DNA of 64,000 nt. It comes from Mycolicibacterium bacteremicum (GTDB lineage: Bacteria; Actinomycetota; Actinomycetes; Mycobacteriales; Mycobacteriaceae). A program made the position numbers and the translations under genes. The stretch is from NCBI RefSeq assembly GCF_002086115.1, contig NZ_MVHJ01000027.1, positions 1-64,000 of the forward strand, read 5' to 3'. The notes under the pieces were generated by a model. The model did not search any database. It was not told the origin of the DNA and worked only from the letters and a program-made list of their open reading frames with translations. Shown in pieces: positions 1 to 8,092 of this stretch (the first letter of the stretch is position 1; each line of letters opens with the position of its first letter).

Positions 1-1322
1 GGCGTCGGGGGTGGCGTTCGCACCGGGGGTGGCGTCGGAGGCGGCGCCGGGGGCGTGGCGGCCGCCGCCTCCGCCTGGGCCTGGGCTCGGCTGGCACGCA
101 CGAACTGGCGGGCCGGCGCCGGTGGTGTCTCGGCCGGGGCCGCGTTGGGCATCGCACCCGGGATGGCCATGTCCAGCCGCGTCTCGATGCGCTCGATGCG
201 TTGCAGCAGCGCCGATTCGGTGTCGTGCGCCGACGGCAGCAGCAGCCGCGCGCAGACCACCTCCAGCAGCAGCCGGGGCGCGGTGGCGCCGCGCATCTCA
301 CCCAGGCCGGCGTGCACCACCTCGGCGTAGCGGGCCAGTGTTGCCGCCCCGAGCCGGGTGGCCTGTTGGCGCATCCGTTCCAGCACACCGTCCGGCGCGT
401 CGACCACACCGCGATCGGCGGCGTCCGGGACCGCTTGCATCACAATGAGATCGCGGAACCGTTCCAGCAGGTCGGTGGCGAATCGGCGCGGGTCATGACC
501 GGCGTCGATCACCGATTCGACGGCACCGAACAGCGCGGCGGCATCCCCGGCGGCCAGGGCGTCGACGGCGTCGTCGATCAGCGCGACGTCGGTGGCGCCC
601 AGCAGCGAGAGTGCCCGCTGGTAGACCACCCGGTTCCCCTCGGCGCCGGCCACCAACTGGTCGAGCACCGAGAGGCTGTCGCGCGGCGACCCCCCGCCGG
701 CCCGGATCACCAACGGGTAGACCGCGTCGTCGACCGTCACGCCCTCGTCGGCACAGATCCTTTCCAGCAGGCCGCGCATCGTCTTGGGCGCCAGCAGCCG
801 GAACGGGTAGTGGTGCGTGCGTGACCGGATGGTGGGCAACACCTTGTCCGGTTCGGTGGTGGCGAAGACGAAGATCAGGTGGTCGGGCGGCTCTTCGACG
901 ATCTTGAGCAGCGCGTTGAAGCCGGCCGTGGTGACCATGTGCGCCTCATCGACGATGAAGATCCGGTACCGCGACTGCGCCGGTGCGTAGAAAGCGCGGT
1001 CCCGCAGCTCACGGGTGTCGTCGACACCACCGTGGCTGGCGGCGTCGAGTTCGACGACGTCGACGTTGCCCGGCCCGTTGGGCGCCAGCGCGACGCACGA
1101 GTCGCACACCCCGCACGGGGTCGGGGTCGGGCCCTGCTCACAGTTGAGCGAGCGCGCCAGGATGCGCGCCGAGGAGGTCTTACCGCAGCCGCGGGGGCCG
1201 GAGAACAGATAGGCGTGATTGATGCGTCCGGCCGACAGCGCGGTCGACAGCGGCGCGGTGACATGCTCCTGGCCGACCACCTCGGCGAAGCTTGCGGGTC
1301 GGTACTTGCGGTAGAGCGCCAC
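1..1322 (-). CDS. dnaX: DNA polymerase III subunit gamma/tau (3' end beyond window)
   Basis: This is the clamp-loader ATPase subunit of the replicative polymerase, orthologous to M. tuberculosis dnaZX. Reading from a GTG at 1322, the protein begins VALYRKYRPASFAEVVGQ, the usual family N-terminus. Walker A is GPRGCGKTSS (Lys48). The zinc-module cysteines are Cys61, Cys70, Cys73 and Cys76, the DEAH Walker B box lies near residue 125, and TTEPDK sensor-1 follows. The reading frame enters an Ala/Pro-rich hinge at the left window edge, so the tau-specific C-terminus is missing only because the window ends. The aminotransferase gene lies 28 nt upstream on the same strand, as in M. tuberculosis (Rv3721c-Rv3722c). 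Identity is secure; only the 3' end is unseen. Confidence 0.95.
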   Translation of the reverse strand, partial: MALYRKYRPASFAEVVGQEHVTAPLSTALSAGRINHAYLFSGPRGCGKTSSARILARSLNCEQGPTPTPCGVCDSCVALAPNGPGNVDVVELDAASHGGVDDTRELRDRAFYAPAQSRYRIFIVDEAHMVTTAGFNALLKIVEEPPDHLIFVFATTEPDKVLPTIRSRTHHYPFRLLAPKTMRGLLERICADEGVTVDDAVYPLVIRAGGGSPRDSLSVLDQLVAGAEGNRVVYQRALSLLGATDVALIDDAVDALAAGDAAALFGAVESVIDAGHDPRRFATDLLERFRDLIVMQAVPDAADRGVVDAPDGVLERMRQQATRLGAATLARYAEVVHAGLGEMRGATAPRLLLEVVCARLLLPSAHDTESALLQRIERIETRLDMAIPGAMPNAAPAETPPAPARQFVRASRAQAQAEAAAATPPAPPPTPPPVRTPPPT

Positions 1323-1350
1323 GGTCGCCCAGGTTACCCAGCGGGGCCGA

Positions 1351-2637
1351 CTAGTCGCGCGCCAGCAGCGCTTCGGTGGCCGACAGCAGCGCGCACGTCG
1401 ACAACCCGTCGATGGCCGCGCGCAGGTCGGACTCCGAGGGGAAGCTCGGCGCGATCCGAATGTTCTTGTCGTCCGGGTCTTTTCCGTACGGGAAGGCGGC
1501 ACCCGCGGCGGTGACGGCGATACCGGCATCCTTGGCCAGCGCGATGGTCCGCTTGGCGGTGCCCGGCAGCACATCCAGGCTGACGAAGTAGCCACCCTTG
1601 GGATCGGTCCACGAGGCGATCTTCGACTCACCGAGACGGTCTTCGAGGATCTCGGCAACCAGCGCGAACTTCGGCGCCAGCAGTTCGCGATGCTTCTGCA
1701 TGTGCCGCAATGCGCCGGCGGCGTCGCCGAAGAAGCGCAGATGCCGCAACTGATTCACCTTGTCCGGGCCGATCGACTTCTTCCCGGCGTGCTGCAGGTA
1801 CCAGGCGATGGTGGCCTCCGAGCCGCCGAAGAAGCTCACCCCGGCACCGGCGAAGGTCATCTTCGACGTGGACGCGAACACCAGCGGGCGGTGCGGGTTG
1901 CCCGCCTCGGCGGCCAGGCCGAGCACGTCGACCTGCTCCACGAACTCGGGCGTGATGGTGTGCACGGCGTACGCGTTGTCCCAGAACAGCCGGAAATCCT
2001 GGGCGGCCGTCGGCATCTGCACCAGCCGGCGCACGATCTCCGGTGAGTAGGTGGTGCCGGTCGGGTTCGAGTAGACCGGCACACACCACATGCCCCGGAC
2101 CGCCGGGTCGTGGGCCACCAGTTCCTCGATGAGGTCGACGTCGGGGCCGTCGTCACGCAGCGGCACCGGGATCATCTCGATGCCATAGCTCTCGGTGATC
2201 GCGAAGTGCCGGTCGTATCCCGGTGCCGGGCAGAGGAATTTGACGCCGGGCTCCTGGGACCACGGCCGCGGCGAATCGACACCGCCGTGCAGCAGCGAGA
2301 ACACCACCGCGTCGTGCATGAACTCCAGGCTGGCGTTGTTGCCCGCGATCAGGTTGGGCACTCCGATGCCGAGCAGCTCACCGAAGATGGCGCGCAGTTC
2401 GGGCAGCCCGTGCAGTCCGCCGTAGTTGCGGGTGTCGGTGCCGCCCCCGTCCTTGTAGGCGTCGGGGCCGTTTCCCGGGAGCTCCAGCAGCTCGTTGGAC
2501 AGATCCAGCTGCTCGGGCGAAGGCTTGCCGCGGGTGAGGTCGAGCGCGAGGCCGGTGGCCAATAGATCGGCATAGTTGCGCTGCTGCAGTTCGTGCTGCG
2601 CAGCCAGTTCGTCACGGCCGAGGGACTCAAACGACAC
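1351..2637 (-). CDS. aspC: Aspartate aminotransferase, Rv3722c type
   Basis: This PLP-dependent aminotransferase of 428 aa is the ortholog of M. tuberculosis Rv3722c, the main aspartate aminotransferase of mycobacteria. It interconverts aspartate/oxaloacetate and glutamate/2-oxoglutarate. The cofactor lysine is Lys259 in FASTSKMTF; the FWDNAYAVH aspartate and NPTGT motif are also present. The frame stays open to a TTG at 2655. I chose the GTG at 2637 because the family starts MSF-SL and a GGAAAGG ribosome site sits upstream of it. The gene lies between dnaX and the SRP RNA, all on the minus strand. It belongs to the MocR-like branch of class I aminotransferases, so it resembles classical AspC only distantly. 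Confidence 0.9.
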   Translation of the reverse strand: MSFESLGRDELAAQHELQQRNYADLLATGLALDLTRGKPSPEQLDLSNELLELPGNGPDAYKDGGGTDTRNYGGLHGLPELRAIFGELLGIGVPNLIAGNNASLEFMHDAVVFSLLHGGVDSPRPWSQEPGVKFLCPAPGYDRHFAITESYGIEMIPVPLRDDGPDVDLIEELVAHDPAVRGMWCVPVYSNPTGTTYSPEIVRRLVQMPTAAQDFRLFWDNAYAVHTITPEFVEQVDVLGLAAEAGNPHRPLVFASTSKMTFAGAGVSFFGGSEATIAWYLQHAGKKSIGPDKVNQLRHLRFFGDAAGALRHMQKHRELLAPKFALVAEILEDRLGESKIASWTDPKGGYFVSLDVLPGTAKRTIALAKDAGIAVTAAGAAFPYGKDPDDKNIRIAPSFPSESDLRAAIDGLSTCALLSATEALLARD

Positions 2638-2671
2638 TGCGGGCCTTTCCGACAAGCCGTGAACATGAAGG

Positions 2672-2757
2672 GGACCCCGCGCACCCGCCAGAGCCCATTG
2701 ACCCTTGCTGCCTTCCGGCCCTGGGGGAGTTCACAGGATGGACGCCGCGCGGGGTCC
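2672..2757 (-). ncRNA. ffs: Signal recognition particle RNA (4.5S)
   Basis: On the minus strand the ends GGACCCCGCGC and GCGCGGGGTCC pair to close a long hairpin. Its apical part carries the conserved SRP sequence GGCCGGAAGGCAGCAAGGG, which binds Ffh. The placement between aspC and tRNA-Ser matches the M. tuberculosis ffs locus. The mature ends are inferred from the terminal pairing and could be a few bases longer. Confidence 0.9.
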
Positions 2758-2841
2758 GAGTGCCGAGTGTAGTACCCCGTGCGGCGTCGTGAGACCGGCG
2801 GTTGGTCGGAGCTGCCCCCGCCGTCGGCTACCATTGCCGAC

Positions 2842-2927
2842 GGAGGATTCGCCTAGTGGCCTATGGCGCTCGCCTGGAACGCGGGTTGGGTTAACAGCCC
2901 TCAGGGGTTCAAATCCCCTATCCTCCG
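2842..2927 (+). tRNA. serV: tRNA-Ser(GGA)
   Basis: The acceptor stem GGAGGAT pairs with ATCCTCC. The anticodon loop CTGGAAC gives anticodon GGA, reading UCC/UCU. A long class II variable arm (GCGGGTTGGGTTAACAGCCC) and GGTTCAAATCC T-arm are present. The discriminator is G, as usual for serine tRNAs. CCA is not encoded. The position corresponds to M. tuberculosis serV. Confidence 0.95.
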
Positions 2928-2932
2928 CAGTT

Positions 2933-2977
2933 GGTCCGGGGCGTGACCGGTGATCATCGAGGTCACGCCCCGGGACC
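2933..2977 (+). terminator. Strong hairpin after tRNA-Ser
   Basis: An inverted repeat with about 16-bp arms (GGTCCGGGGCGTGACC and its complement with one bulged G) surrounds a 12-nt loop, starting 6 nt after the tRNA. There is no U-tract, so termination is inferred from strength and position; it could also be a processing signal. Confidence 0.55.
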
Positions 2978-3012
2978 ACAACGATCGTCCCGGAGGACGT
3001 CAAGGGAGGAAT

Positions 3013-3804
3013 ATGCGACGCGGTATCGCATCGCTGTGGCATGCATCGTCGCTGGTAATCGCCGGAGCCCTTTACTTCCTCTTCGTCCTGCCGCGCTGGT
3101 TCGAACTGACCGGGCAGTGGCCTACGACACTGGGCACCGTCATGCGCATCGTGTGCGGCGTGCTGGTGGCGCTGACCGCCCTGCCGGTGTTGCTGACCCT
3201 GCGCCGGACCCGCAGGCCCGAACTCGGGACTCCGACCCTGGCCCTTCAGCTGCGGGTGTGGTCGATCGTCGGCCATGTGGCGGCCGGTGCGCTGATCTTG
3301 GGCGCGGGCATCGCCGAGATCTGGCTCGACCTCGACGACGCCGGACAGTGGTTGTTCGGCATCTACGGGGCGGCCGCGGCGCTCGCACTGCTCGGCGCCT
3401 TTGCCTTCTACCTGGCGTTCGTCGCCGAGCTACCGCCTCCGCCGCCGAAGCCGCTGGCACCCAAGCGGGAGAAGCGCAGCCGCCGTCGCGACGACGAGGA
3501 GGCCGAGAAGCCGGCCGGGCCCGAGAGCGCCGACGAGACCGCGTCGGCGGACGACAGCGAGTCGACCGCTGACGCCGAGCCCGAGACCGACGCCGAGAAG
3601 GTCAACGCCGAGAAGGTGGACGCGCAGAGCGGCGATCCGAAGGTGACCGACGCCCAGGTGGTCGAGAACACCGCCGACGAGCCCGCGGCCGAGGCAACCG
3701 AGCAGGCCGGCGAGAAGGCCGAAGCGAGCAAGCTGCGCAATCGTCGGCCGTCGGGCAAGACCCGCCGTACCCGCAGCCGCGGCGGCGTCGCGACCGAGGA
3801 TTGA
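3013..3804 (+). CDS. lucA: LucA-like membrane protein (lipid uptake coordinator)
   Basis: The product has 263 aa. Hydrophobic helices (roughly residues 10-30, 37-55, 75-95 and 105-125) are followed by a long, charged, Ala/Glu/Asp-rich cytoplasmic tail that ends in an Arg/Lys-rich segment. This layout and its position directly after tRNA-Ser match Rv3723, LucA, which in M. tuberculosis stabilises Mce1 and Mce4 for fatty-acid and cholesterol import. The ATG at 3013 is chosen because GGGAGG lies 6-7 nt before it; the frame opens earlier, inside the hairpin. The low-complexity tail is expected to be poorly conserved. Function in this host is inferred from synteny. Confidence 0.8.
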   Translation: MRRGIASLWHASSLVIAGALYFLFVLPRWFELTGQWPTTLGTVMRIVCGVLVALTALPVLLTLRRTRRPELGTPTLALQLRVWSIVGHVAAGALILGAGIAEIWLDLDDAGQWLFGIYGAAAALALLGAFAFYLAFVAELPPPPPKPLAPKREKRSRRRDDEEAEKPAGPESADETASADDSESTADAEPETDAEKVNAEKVDAQSGDPKVTDAQVVENTADEPAAEATEQAGEKAEASKLRNRRPSGKTRRTRSRGGVATED

Positions 3805-3821
3805 CGCAGCCTGCGCCCGGT

Positions 3822-3849
3822 GACGTCGACAGTTCGCACTGTCGCCGTC
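3822..3849 (+). terminator. Hairpin between lucA and protease gene
   Basis: GACAGT and ACTGTC pair around the tetraloop TCGC, with an outer GACG/CGTC pairing. No U-tract follows. It lies 18 nt after the lucA stop and about 50 nt before the next start, so it may be a terminator or a leader structure. Confidence 0.35.
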
Positions 3850-3896
3850 AGTATTGAGGGAAGACGTCGGGCGCGCGGAAGGCTAGTGGACGGCAC

Positions 3897-4919
3897 ATGG
3901 GCATAGTCCAGATCAGACGATGGGCCACGGCGTCAGCCGCCGCCCTGTCGCTCGTCCTGCTCGTCGGCACGGGCACCGCCCTGGCCGAGCCTCCCGAGGT
4001 GACCACCGCCGCCGAACGGGTCGAACCCTCGGTGGTCCGCATCGATACCGTCGTCGACTATCAGCACGTCCTGGGCACCGGGACCGGGATCATCCTGGAT
4101 CCGGGCGGTCAGGTCCTGACCAACTACCACGTGGTGCAGGGCGCCGACGTGATCAACGCCGTGGTGGGCGGAGCAACCTTCGGTGCCGACATCCTGGGCT
4201 ACGACCGCAATCGCGACATCGCCGTCCTGCAGTTGCGGGGTGCCGGCGGGCTGCCCGTCGCGCCGTTGGGCGACTCGTCCCGGTTGATCATCGGTGAGCC
4301 GGTGGTCGCCATCGGTAACGCCCAGGGCAGCGCCAATCCACTGACCCGCGAGTTCGGGACCATCACCGCACTCGGCCGGTCCATCAGTGCCGAGGACGAG
4401 CTGTCCGGCACCGCGACCGAGATGACCGGGCTGTTCGAGTTCGCCGCGCCGGTGCGGGCCGGCGACTCCGGCGGTCCGGTGGTCAACGCCGGCGGCCAGG
4501 TCATCGGCGTGACCACGGCGGCCTCGGTGAACTTCCGGATGGGCCCCGGTGGCGAGGGATACGCCATACCGATCAACGACGCGCTGGGTATCGCGAACCA
4601 GATTCGCGCCCGCACGCCGTCGGACACCGTGCACATCGGCCCGCCGACACTGCTCGGTGTCGGCGTGAGCAACGCCGAGCAGCACGAGTCGTTCCCCGGC
4701 GTCCTGGTGCACGACGTGATGCCGGGCGGGCCGGCCGCCGGCGCGGGGCTGGCCAACGGGGACGTCATCCTCACCATCGACGGTGTGCGCATCGAGTCCG
4801 CCAGTGACCTGACCCGGATCCTGGACCGCCACTACCCCGGCGATGTCCTCGACCTCACCTGGGTGGACCGCGCCGGACAGCAGCGGACCGGCAAAGCCGC
4901 GTTGCTCGCTGGGGCCTGA
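3897..4919 (+). CDS. Secreted trypsin-like serine protease with PDZ domain (PepA-like)
   Basis: This 340-aa HtrA/S1C-family protease has a Sec signal peptide (residues 1-30, ending TALA). The trypsin fold carries the catalytic triad His78 (TNYHVV), Asp107 (NRDIAVLQL) and Ser191 (GDSGGPVVN). A C-terminal PDZ domain occupies about 235-335. It resembles M. tuberculosis PepA (Rv0125, Mtb32A) across the whole length, including the LQLRGAGGLP segment. The expected role is exported proteolysis or chaperone-like quality control at the cell envelope. No transmembrane anchor follows the signal peptide. The ATG start gives a normal signal sequence. It stands alone, with a gene-poor stretch downstream. 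The closest paralog cannot be decided without a database search. Confidence 0.88.
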   Translation: MGIVQIRRWATASAAALSLVLLVGTGTALAEPPEVTTAAERVEPSVVRIDTVVDYQHVLGTGTGIILDPGGQVLTNYHVVQGADVINAVVGGATFGADILGYDRNRDIAVLQLRGAGGLPVAPLGDSSRLIIGEPVVAIGNAQGSANPLTREFGTITALGRSISAEDELSGTATEMTGLFEFAAPVRAGDSGGPVVNAGGQVIGVTTAASVNFRMGPGGEGYAIPINDALGIANQIRARTPSDTVHIGPPTLLGVGVSNAEQHESFPGVLVHDVMPGGPAAGAGLANGDVILTIDGVRIESASDLTRILDRHYPGDVLDLTWVDRAGQQRTGKAALLAGA

Positions 4920-5684
4920 CACACGCTGAGCAACCGCTCAATTTCGACACCCGAATCGCCGGACACGGCGGGCGGCGGTGCGCGACACACGGGCGACACG
5001 TGTCGTAGGTGGAAATCCACCAATGATCACGACCGCTGCGCGCGGCGGCCGCACGGGGTTGCTCGGCAACGCATCGGCGACCCTCGGTGACCGGCGCAAC
5101 AGTCGGCCGCCCACTGTGTGCGGGACCACTACCCGGGGCCGATCCCGGCCCGCTCGGACAGGCCGGCGCCGCCATCGGCGCAACCCGATCGCCCACCCGG
5201 ATCCGCCCTGCGGCCGAGCAACGCCGCGCCCGGCCGCAGCGAACGGCACGACCGGTTGCCCAGGGGAACCGCGGCCACGCTCAGCAAAGACACAGTGGCA
5301 GAACGGCTATCGAGCTCCAGATGACCGCGGTGAGCGCGGGCGCGTCGGCCCGGGCAAGCGACCGAACGTGTCTCGACCGCGGCCGGCCGAGCACGGTCGG
5401 GTACGGCGCCCGCGCCGGCCTCCGGGGAGTCGGGCCGACGTGCGCGCAGCATGACCGCACCGGTGGACAACGGGTGCGCGACCGCTACCCGAACGGTGCC
5501 GGCTGGCAACCTCCTGTGAGGTTGCTGGCCCGACGATATGGTCTTTGACCTGGCAAATGACGGCAAACCCGGGGCCCGCGGAGGGCTTCCGCCAAGATCG
5601 GGCGGAGGTTACATTTAGCTGAACATCAGCGCCCCAGGCTTGTGGCCCGCACAATCCGATCCGGCGGTGGAAGGGGGAGACACC
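4920..5684. other. Gene-poor stretch of 765 nt
   Basis: All frames here give Arg/Pro/Ala-rich translations with no recognisable domain, no good ribosome site and no homology I recognise. Two small palindromes are visible: CGACACGTGTCG at 4994-5005 and a hairpin GCAACCTC-CTGT-GAGGTTGC at 5506-5525. The last 80 nt probably hold the promoter of the small membrane protein gene. Confidence 0.6.
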
Positions 5685-5948
5685 GTGGTCGAGATGACAG
5701 TCGTCGGATACCTGATCGGTTGGGTCGTCAGCACAGCGATCATCTACGGGGCCAGCCGGCGTCTCAACGACCAGAACAGCCCTTCGCCGCACGGGCTGGT
5801 GCTCAGCGCCGTGGCCGCGACGCTGTGGCCACTGCTGTTGCTCGGCGCGGTGGAGTTCAGTTCGGTCGCGGTCGCTTCCAGCGCCGCCAACCACCTCAAG
5901 TCCGAGCCGGCCGAACTCGTCGGCGCCGGCGTGGTTCCGCTGCGCTAA
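5685..5948 (+). CDS. Small two-helix membrane protein, function unknown
   Basis: The product has 87 aa with two hydrophobic segments: about residues 5-22 (VVGYLIGWVVSTAIIYGA) and 38-58 (HGLVLSAVAATLWPLLLL). I prefer the GTG at 5685, preceded by GGGGGAG at a suitable distance, over the earlier in-frame ATG at 5640. The 3' end overlaps the convergent polymerase-domain gene by 4 nt. I do not recognise a family. Coding is supported by clean helices, the ribosome site and the end-to-end fit with the neighbour. Confidence 0.6.
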   Translation: MVEMTVVGYLIGWVVSTAIIYGASRRLNDQNSPSPHGLVLSAVAATLWPLLLLGAVEFSSVAVASSAANHLKSEPAELVGAGVVPLR

Positions 5949-6997
5949 TCCGCGACGCGGTTGCCCTCGGCATCCCAGTGCTCGGCCACCTTCTTACTCG
6001 GCTGCACCCGCGGGGGCTCGCCCGGCATCTTCGGATAGCTGGGCGGGTACGGTAGGTCGCCCAGACCGCGCTCCTGCTCGTCAGCCGCCACAAGCTCCAA
6101 CAACCCGTCCAGCGAATGCGCGGTGTCGTCGATGCCCGCCCACGGGTCGGCACGCTCGGCAACGATCGCGGGCACCGTCGCGATGGTGAAGTCGTCCGGC
6201 TCGGCATCGGCCAGATCCTGCCAACTCAGCGGCATCGACACGGTGGCGATCGGCGTCTTGCGCACCGAATACGCCGAGGCGAAGGTGCGGTCCCTGGCGT
6301 TCTGGTTGTAGTCGATGAACAGCCGCTCGCCGCGCTCCTCCTTCCACCAGCTGGTGGTCACCGCGTCGGGTGCCCGGCGCTCGACCTCGCGGGCCAGCGC
6401 GATCCCGGCCCGCCGCACCGCGATGAAGTCCCAATCCGGCTTGATCCGCACGAACACGTGCACCCCACGGCCACCGGAGGTCTTCGGATAGCCGACCAGG
6501 CCCAGATCGTCCAGCACCGGTTTGAGCACACCGACCGCGATCTCGCGGGCCTGCGTGAACCCGGTTCCGGGCTGCGGATCCAGGTCGATGCGCAACTCGT
6601 CGGGATGCTCGGTATCGGGGCAACGCACCTGCCACGGATGCAGGGTCACGGTGCCCATCTGGGCTGCCCACGCGATGGCCGACGGGTGGGTGATCTTCAG
6701 GGCGTCGGCGGTGCGCCCCGACGGGAAGGTGACCGTGCAGGTCTGCAGGTAGTCGGGGTGCTTCTGGGGAACCCGCTTCTGGTAGATCTCCTCACCGTCG
6801 ATCCCGTCCGGGAAGCGCTGCAGATGCACCGGACGGTCACGCAACAACGTCACCATGGCGTCGGCGACGGCCAGGTAGTAGTCGACGAGCTTGCCCTTGG
6901 TGCCGGCGGCCCCCAGCCGGGGAAAGTACGGTTTGTCCGGGTTCGTCAGCCGGACCTTCACCCCGTCGACATCGAGTTCTGTTGCAACGCTTGCCAT
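5945..6997 (-). CDS. LigD-type polymerase/primase domain protein (stand-alone PolDom, Rv3730c type)
   Basis: This 350-aa archaeo-eukaryotic-primase-like polymerase corresponds to M. tuberculosis Rv3730c and the free-standing Prim-PolC/PolD proteins of M. smegmatis. Such enzymes fill gaps and add ribonucleotides during end joining or excision repair. The metal-binding Asp-x-Asp is in ELRIDLDPQPG, and the nucleotide-binding Ser/His motif is KTSGGRGVHVFV. The nuclease and ligase domains of full LigD are absent. The start is the ATG at 6997, one base after the stop codon of ligC1, so the two genes are translationally coupled; the longer frame would start inside ligC1. Pairing with LigC1 indicates a joint repair role. 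Confidence 0.9.
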   Translation of the reverse strand: MASVATELDVDGVKVRLTNPDKPYFPRLGAAGTKGKLVDYYLAVADAMVTLLRDRPVHLQRFPDGIDGEEIYQKRVPQKHPDYLQTCTVTFPSGRTADALKITHPSAIAWAAQMGTVTLHPWQVRCPDTEHPDELRIDLDPQPGTGFTQAREIAVGVLKPVLDDLGLVGYPKTSGGRGVHVFVRIKPDWDFIAVRRAGIALAREVERRAPDAVTTSWWKEERGERLFIDYNQNARDRTFASAYSVRKTPIATVSMPLSWQDLADAEPDDFTIATVPAIVAERADPWAGIDDTAHSLDGLLELVAADEQERGLGDLPYPPSYPKMPGEPPRVQPSKKVAEHWDAEGNRVAD

Positions 6998-6998
6998 G

Positions 6999-8057
6999 TC
7001 AGGAGCCCTCCAGCACATCACGCAGGTCGTAGTTCAACGGGACGTCCAGCTGACCGAAGGTACAGCTTGCCGGGTCCCGGTCCGGACGCCAGCGCAGGAA
7101 CTTGACCGCGTGCCGGAACCGGACGGCCCCGGTGTTGCCTTCCATCTGGTCGTAGGCGACCTCGCACACCCGCTCGGGCCGCACCGGGATCCAGCGTTTG
7201 TCCGCCGCGGAGTTCCACCTGCTGGGCTCACCGTCGCGCACATCGTCACCGAGGCGCAGCGGCTCCAGATCGGCCAGCAGCGACAGCCGCGCCTTCGCGG
7301 TGAACGATGCGGCGCCACCGACCATCTGGAGTTCGCCGTCCCCGCGGTAGAGGCCCAGCAGAATGGACCCGATGCCTTCGCCACTCTTGTGGATGCGGTA
7401 GCCGATGGCCACACAGTCCGCGTCCCGGTGATGCTTGACCTTCACCATCTCCCGCTTCCCGGGCAGATAGGCACCCTCGAGGCGTTTGGCGATCACGCCG
7501 TCGAGGCCGGCGCCCTCGAACTCCTGCAGCCATTGCGTCCCGAGCGCGGACTCCTCGGTGGTGCGGGTGACATGGCACCAGTCCCGTTCGTCCACGGCCT
7601 CCAGCAACGCCGCCCGGCGCACCCGGAACGGCTCTTTCAGCAGTCCCGTGTCGCCGACGGCGAGTGCGTCGAAGCCGATGAAGTGCGCCGGTGTCTCCTT
7701 CGACAGTCGCGCGATGCGGCTCTCGGCGGGATGGATGCGCTGGCTGAGCGACTCCCAGTCCAGCCGGGTCCGGCCGGCGATCTCCCGCGGGACCACGATT
7801 TCCCCGTCCAGCACACAGCGGGGCGCGAGCTCATCGCGGACCGCGTCGACGACTTCCGGGAAGTACCGGCCGAGGTCCTTACCGCTACGCGACAACAGCA
7901 CCACGGCGTCACGAGAGCGGAAGACCAGCGCCCGGAAACCGTCCCACTTCGGCTCATAGGACCACACGCCCGGCTCGTCGGGCACCTTCGTCTGCGCCTT
8001 GGCCAGCATCGGCTCCAGCGGAGGCATGACCGGGAGGTCCACAACATCCATATTCAC
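6999..8057 (-). CDS. ligC: ATP-dependent DNA ligase LigC (first paralog, LigC1)
   Basis: This 352-aa minimal ATP-dependent ligase has the adenylation motif SYEPKWDGFR with nucleophile Lys37. DGEIVVP (motif III), the GLDGVIAKRL region (motif IV) and MVKVKH (motif V) follow. It seals nicks in DNA with ATP. In mycobacteria LigC works as a backup to LigD and with a polymerase partner in excision repair. Its stop is one base before the start of the polymerase-domain gene. The TRAP permease gene ends only 35 nt upstream on the same strand, so read-through transcription from that operon is possible. An in-frame ATG at 8051 is an alternative start. Confidence 0.92.
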   Translation of the reverse strand: MNMDVVDLPVMPPLEPMLAKAQTKVPDEPGVWSYEPKWDGFRALVFRSRDAVVLLSRSGKDLGRYFPEVVDAVRDELAPRCVLDGEIVVPREIAGRTRLDWESLSQRIHPAESRIARLSKETPAHFIGFDALAVGDTGLLKEPFRVRRAALLEAVDERDWCHVTRTTEESALGTQWLQEFEGAGLDGVIAKRLEGAYLPGKREMVKVKHHRDADCVAIGYRIHKSGEGIGSILLGLYRGDGELQMVGGAASFTAKARLSLLADLEPLRLGDDVRDGEPSRWNSAADKRWIPVRPERVCEVAYDQMEGNTGAVRFRHAVKFLRWRPDRDPASCTFGQLDVPLNYDLRDVLEGS

Positions 8058-8092
8058 GTAGACCCGGGTACCCCGGCAATGTCATCGCACCG

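Noticed and set aside
201..824. Open frame of 207 codons on the plus strand
   Set aside because: It is antisense to dnaX, whose motifs are unmistakable; the translation is Arg/Gln/His-rich without domain features.
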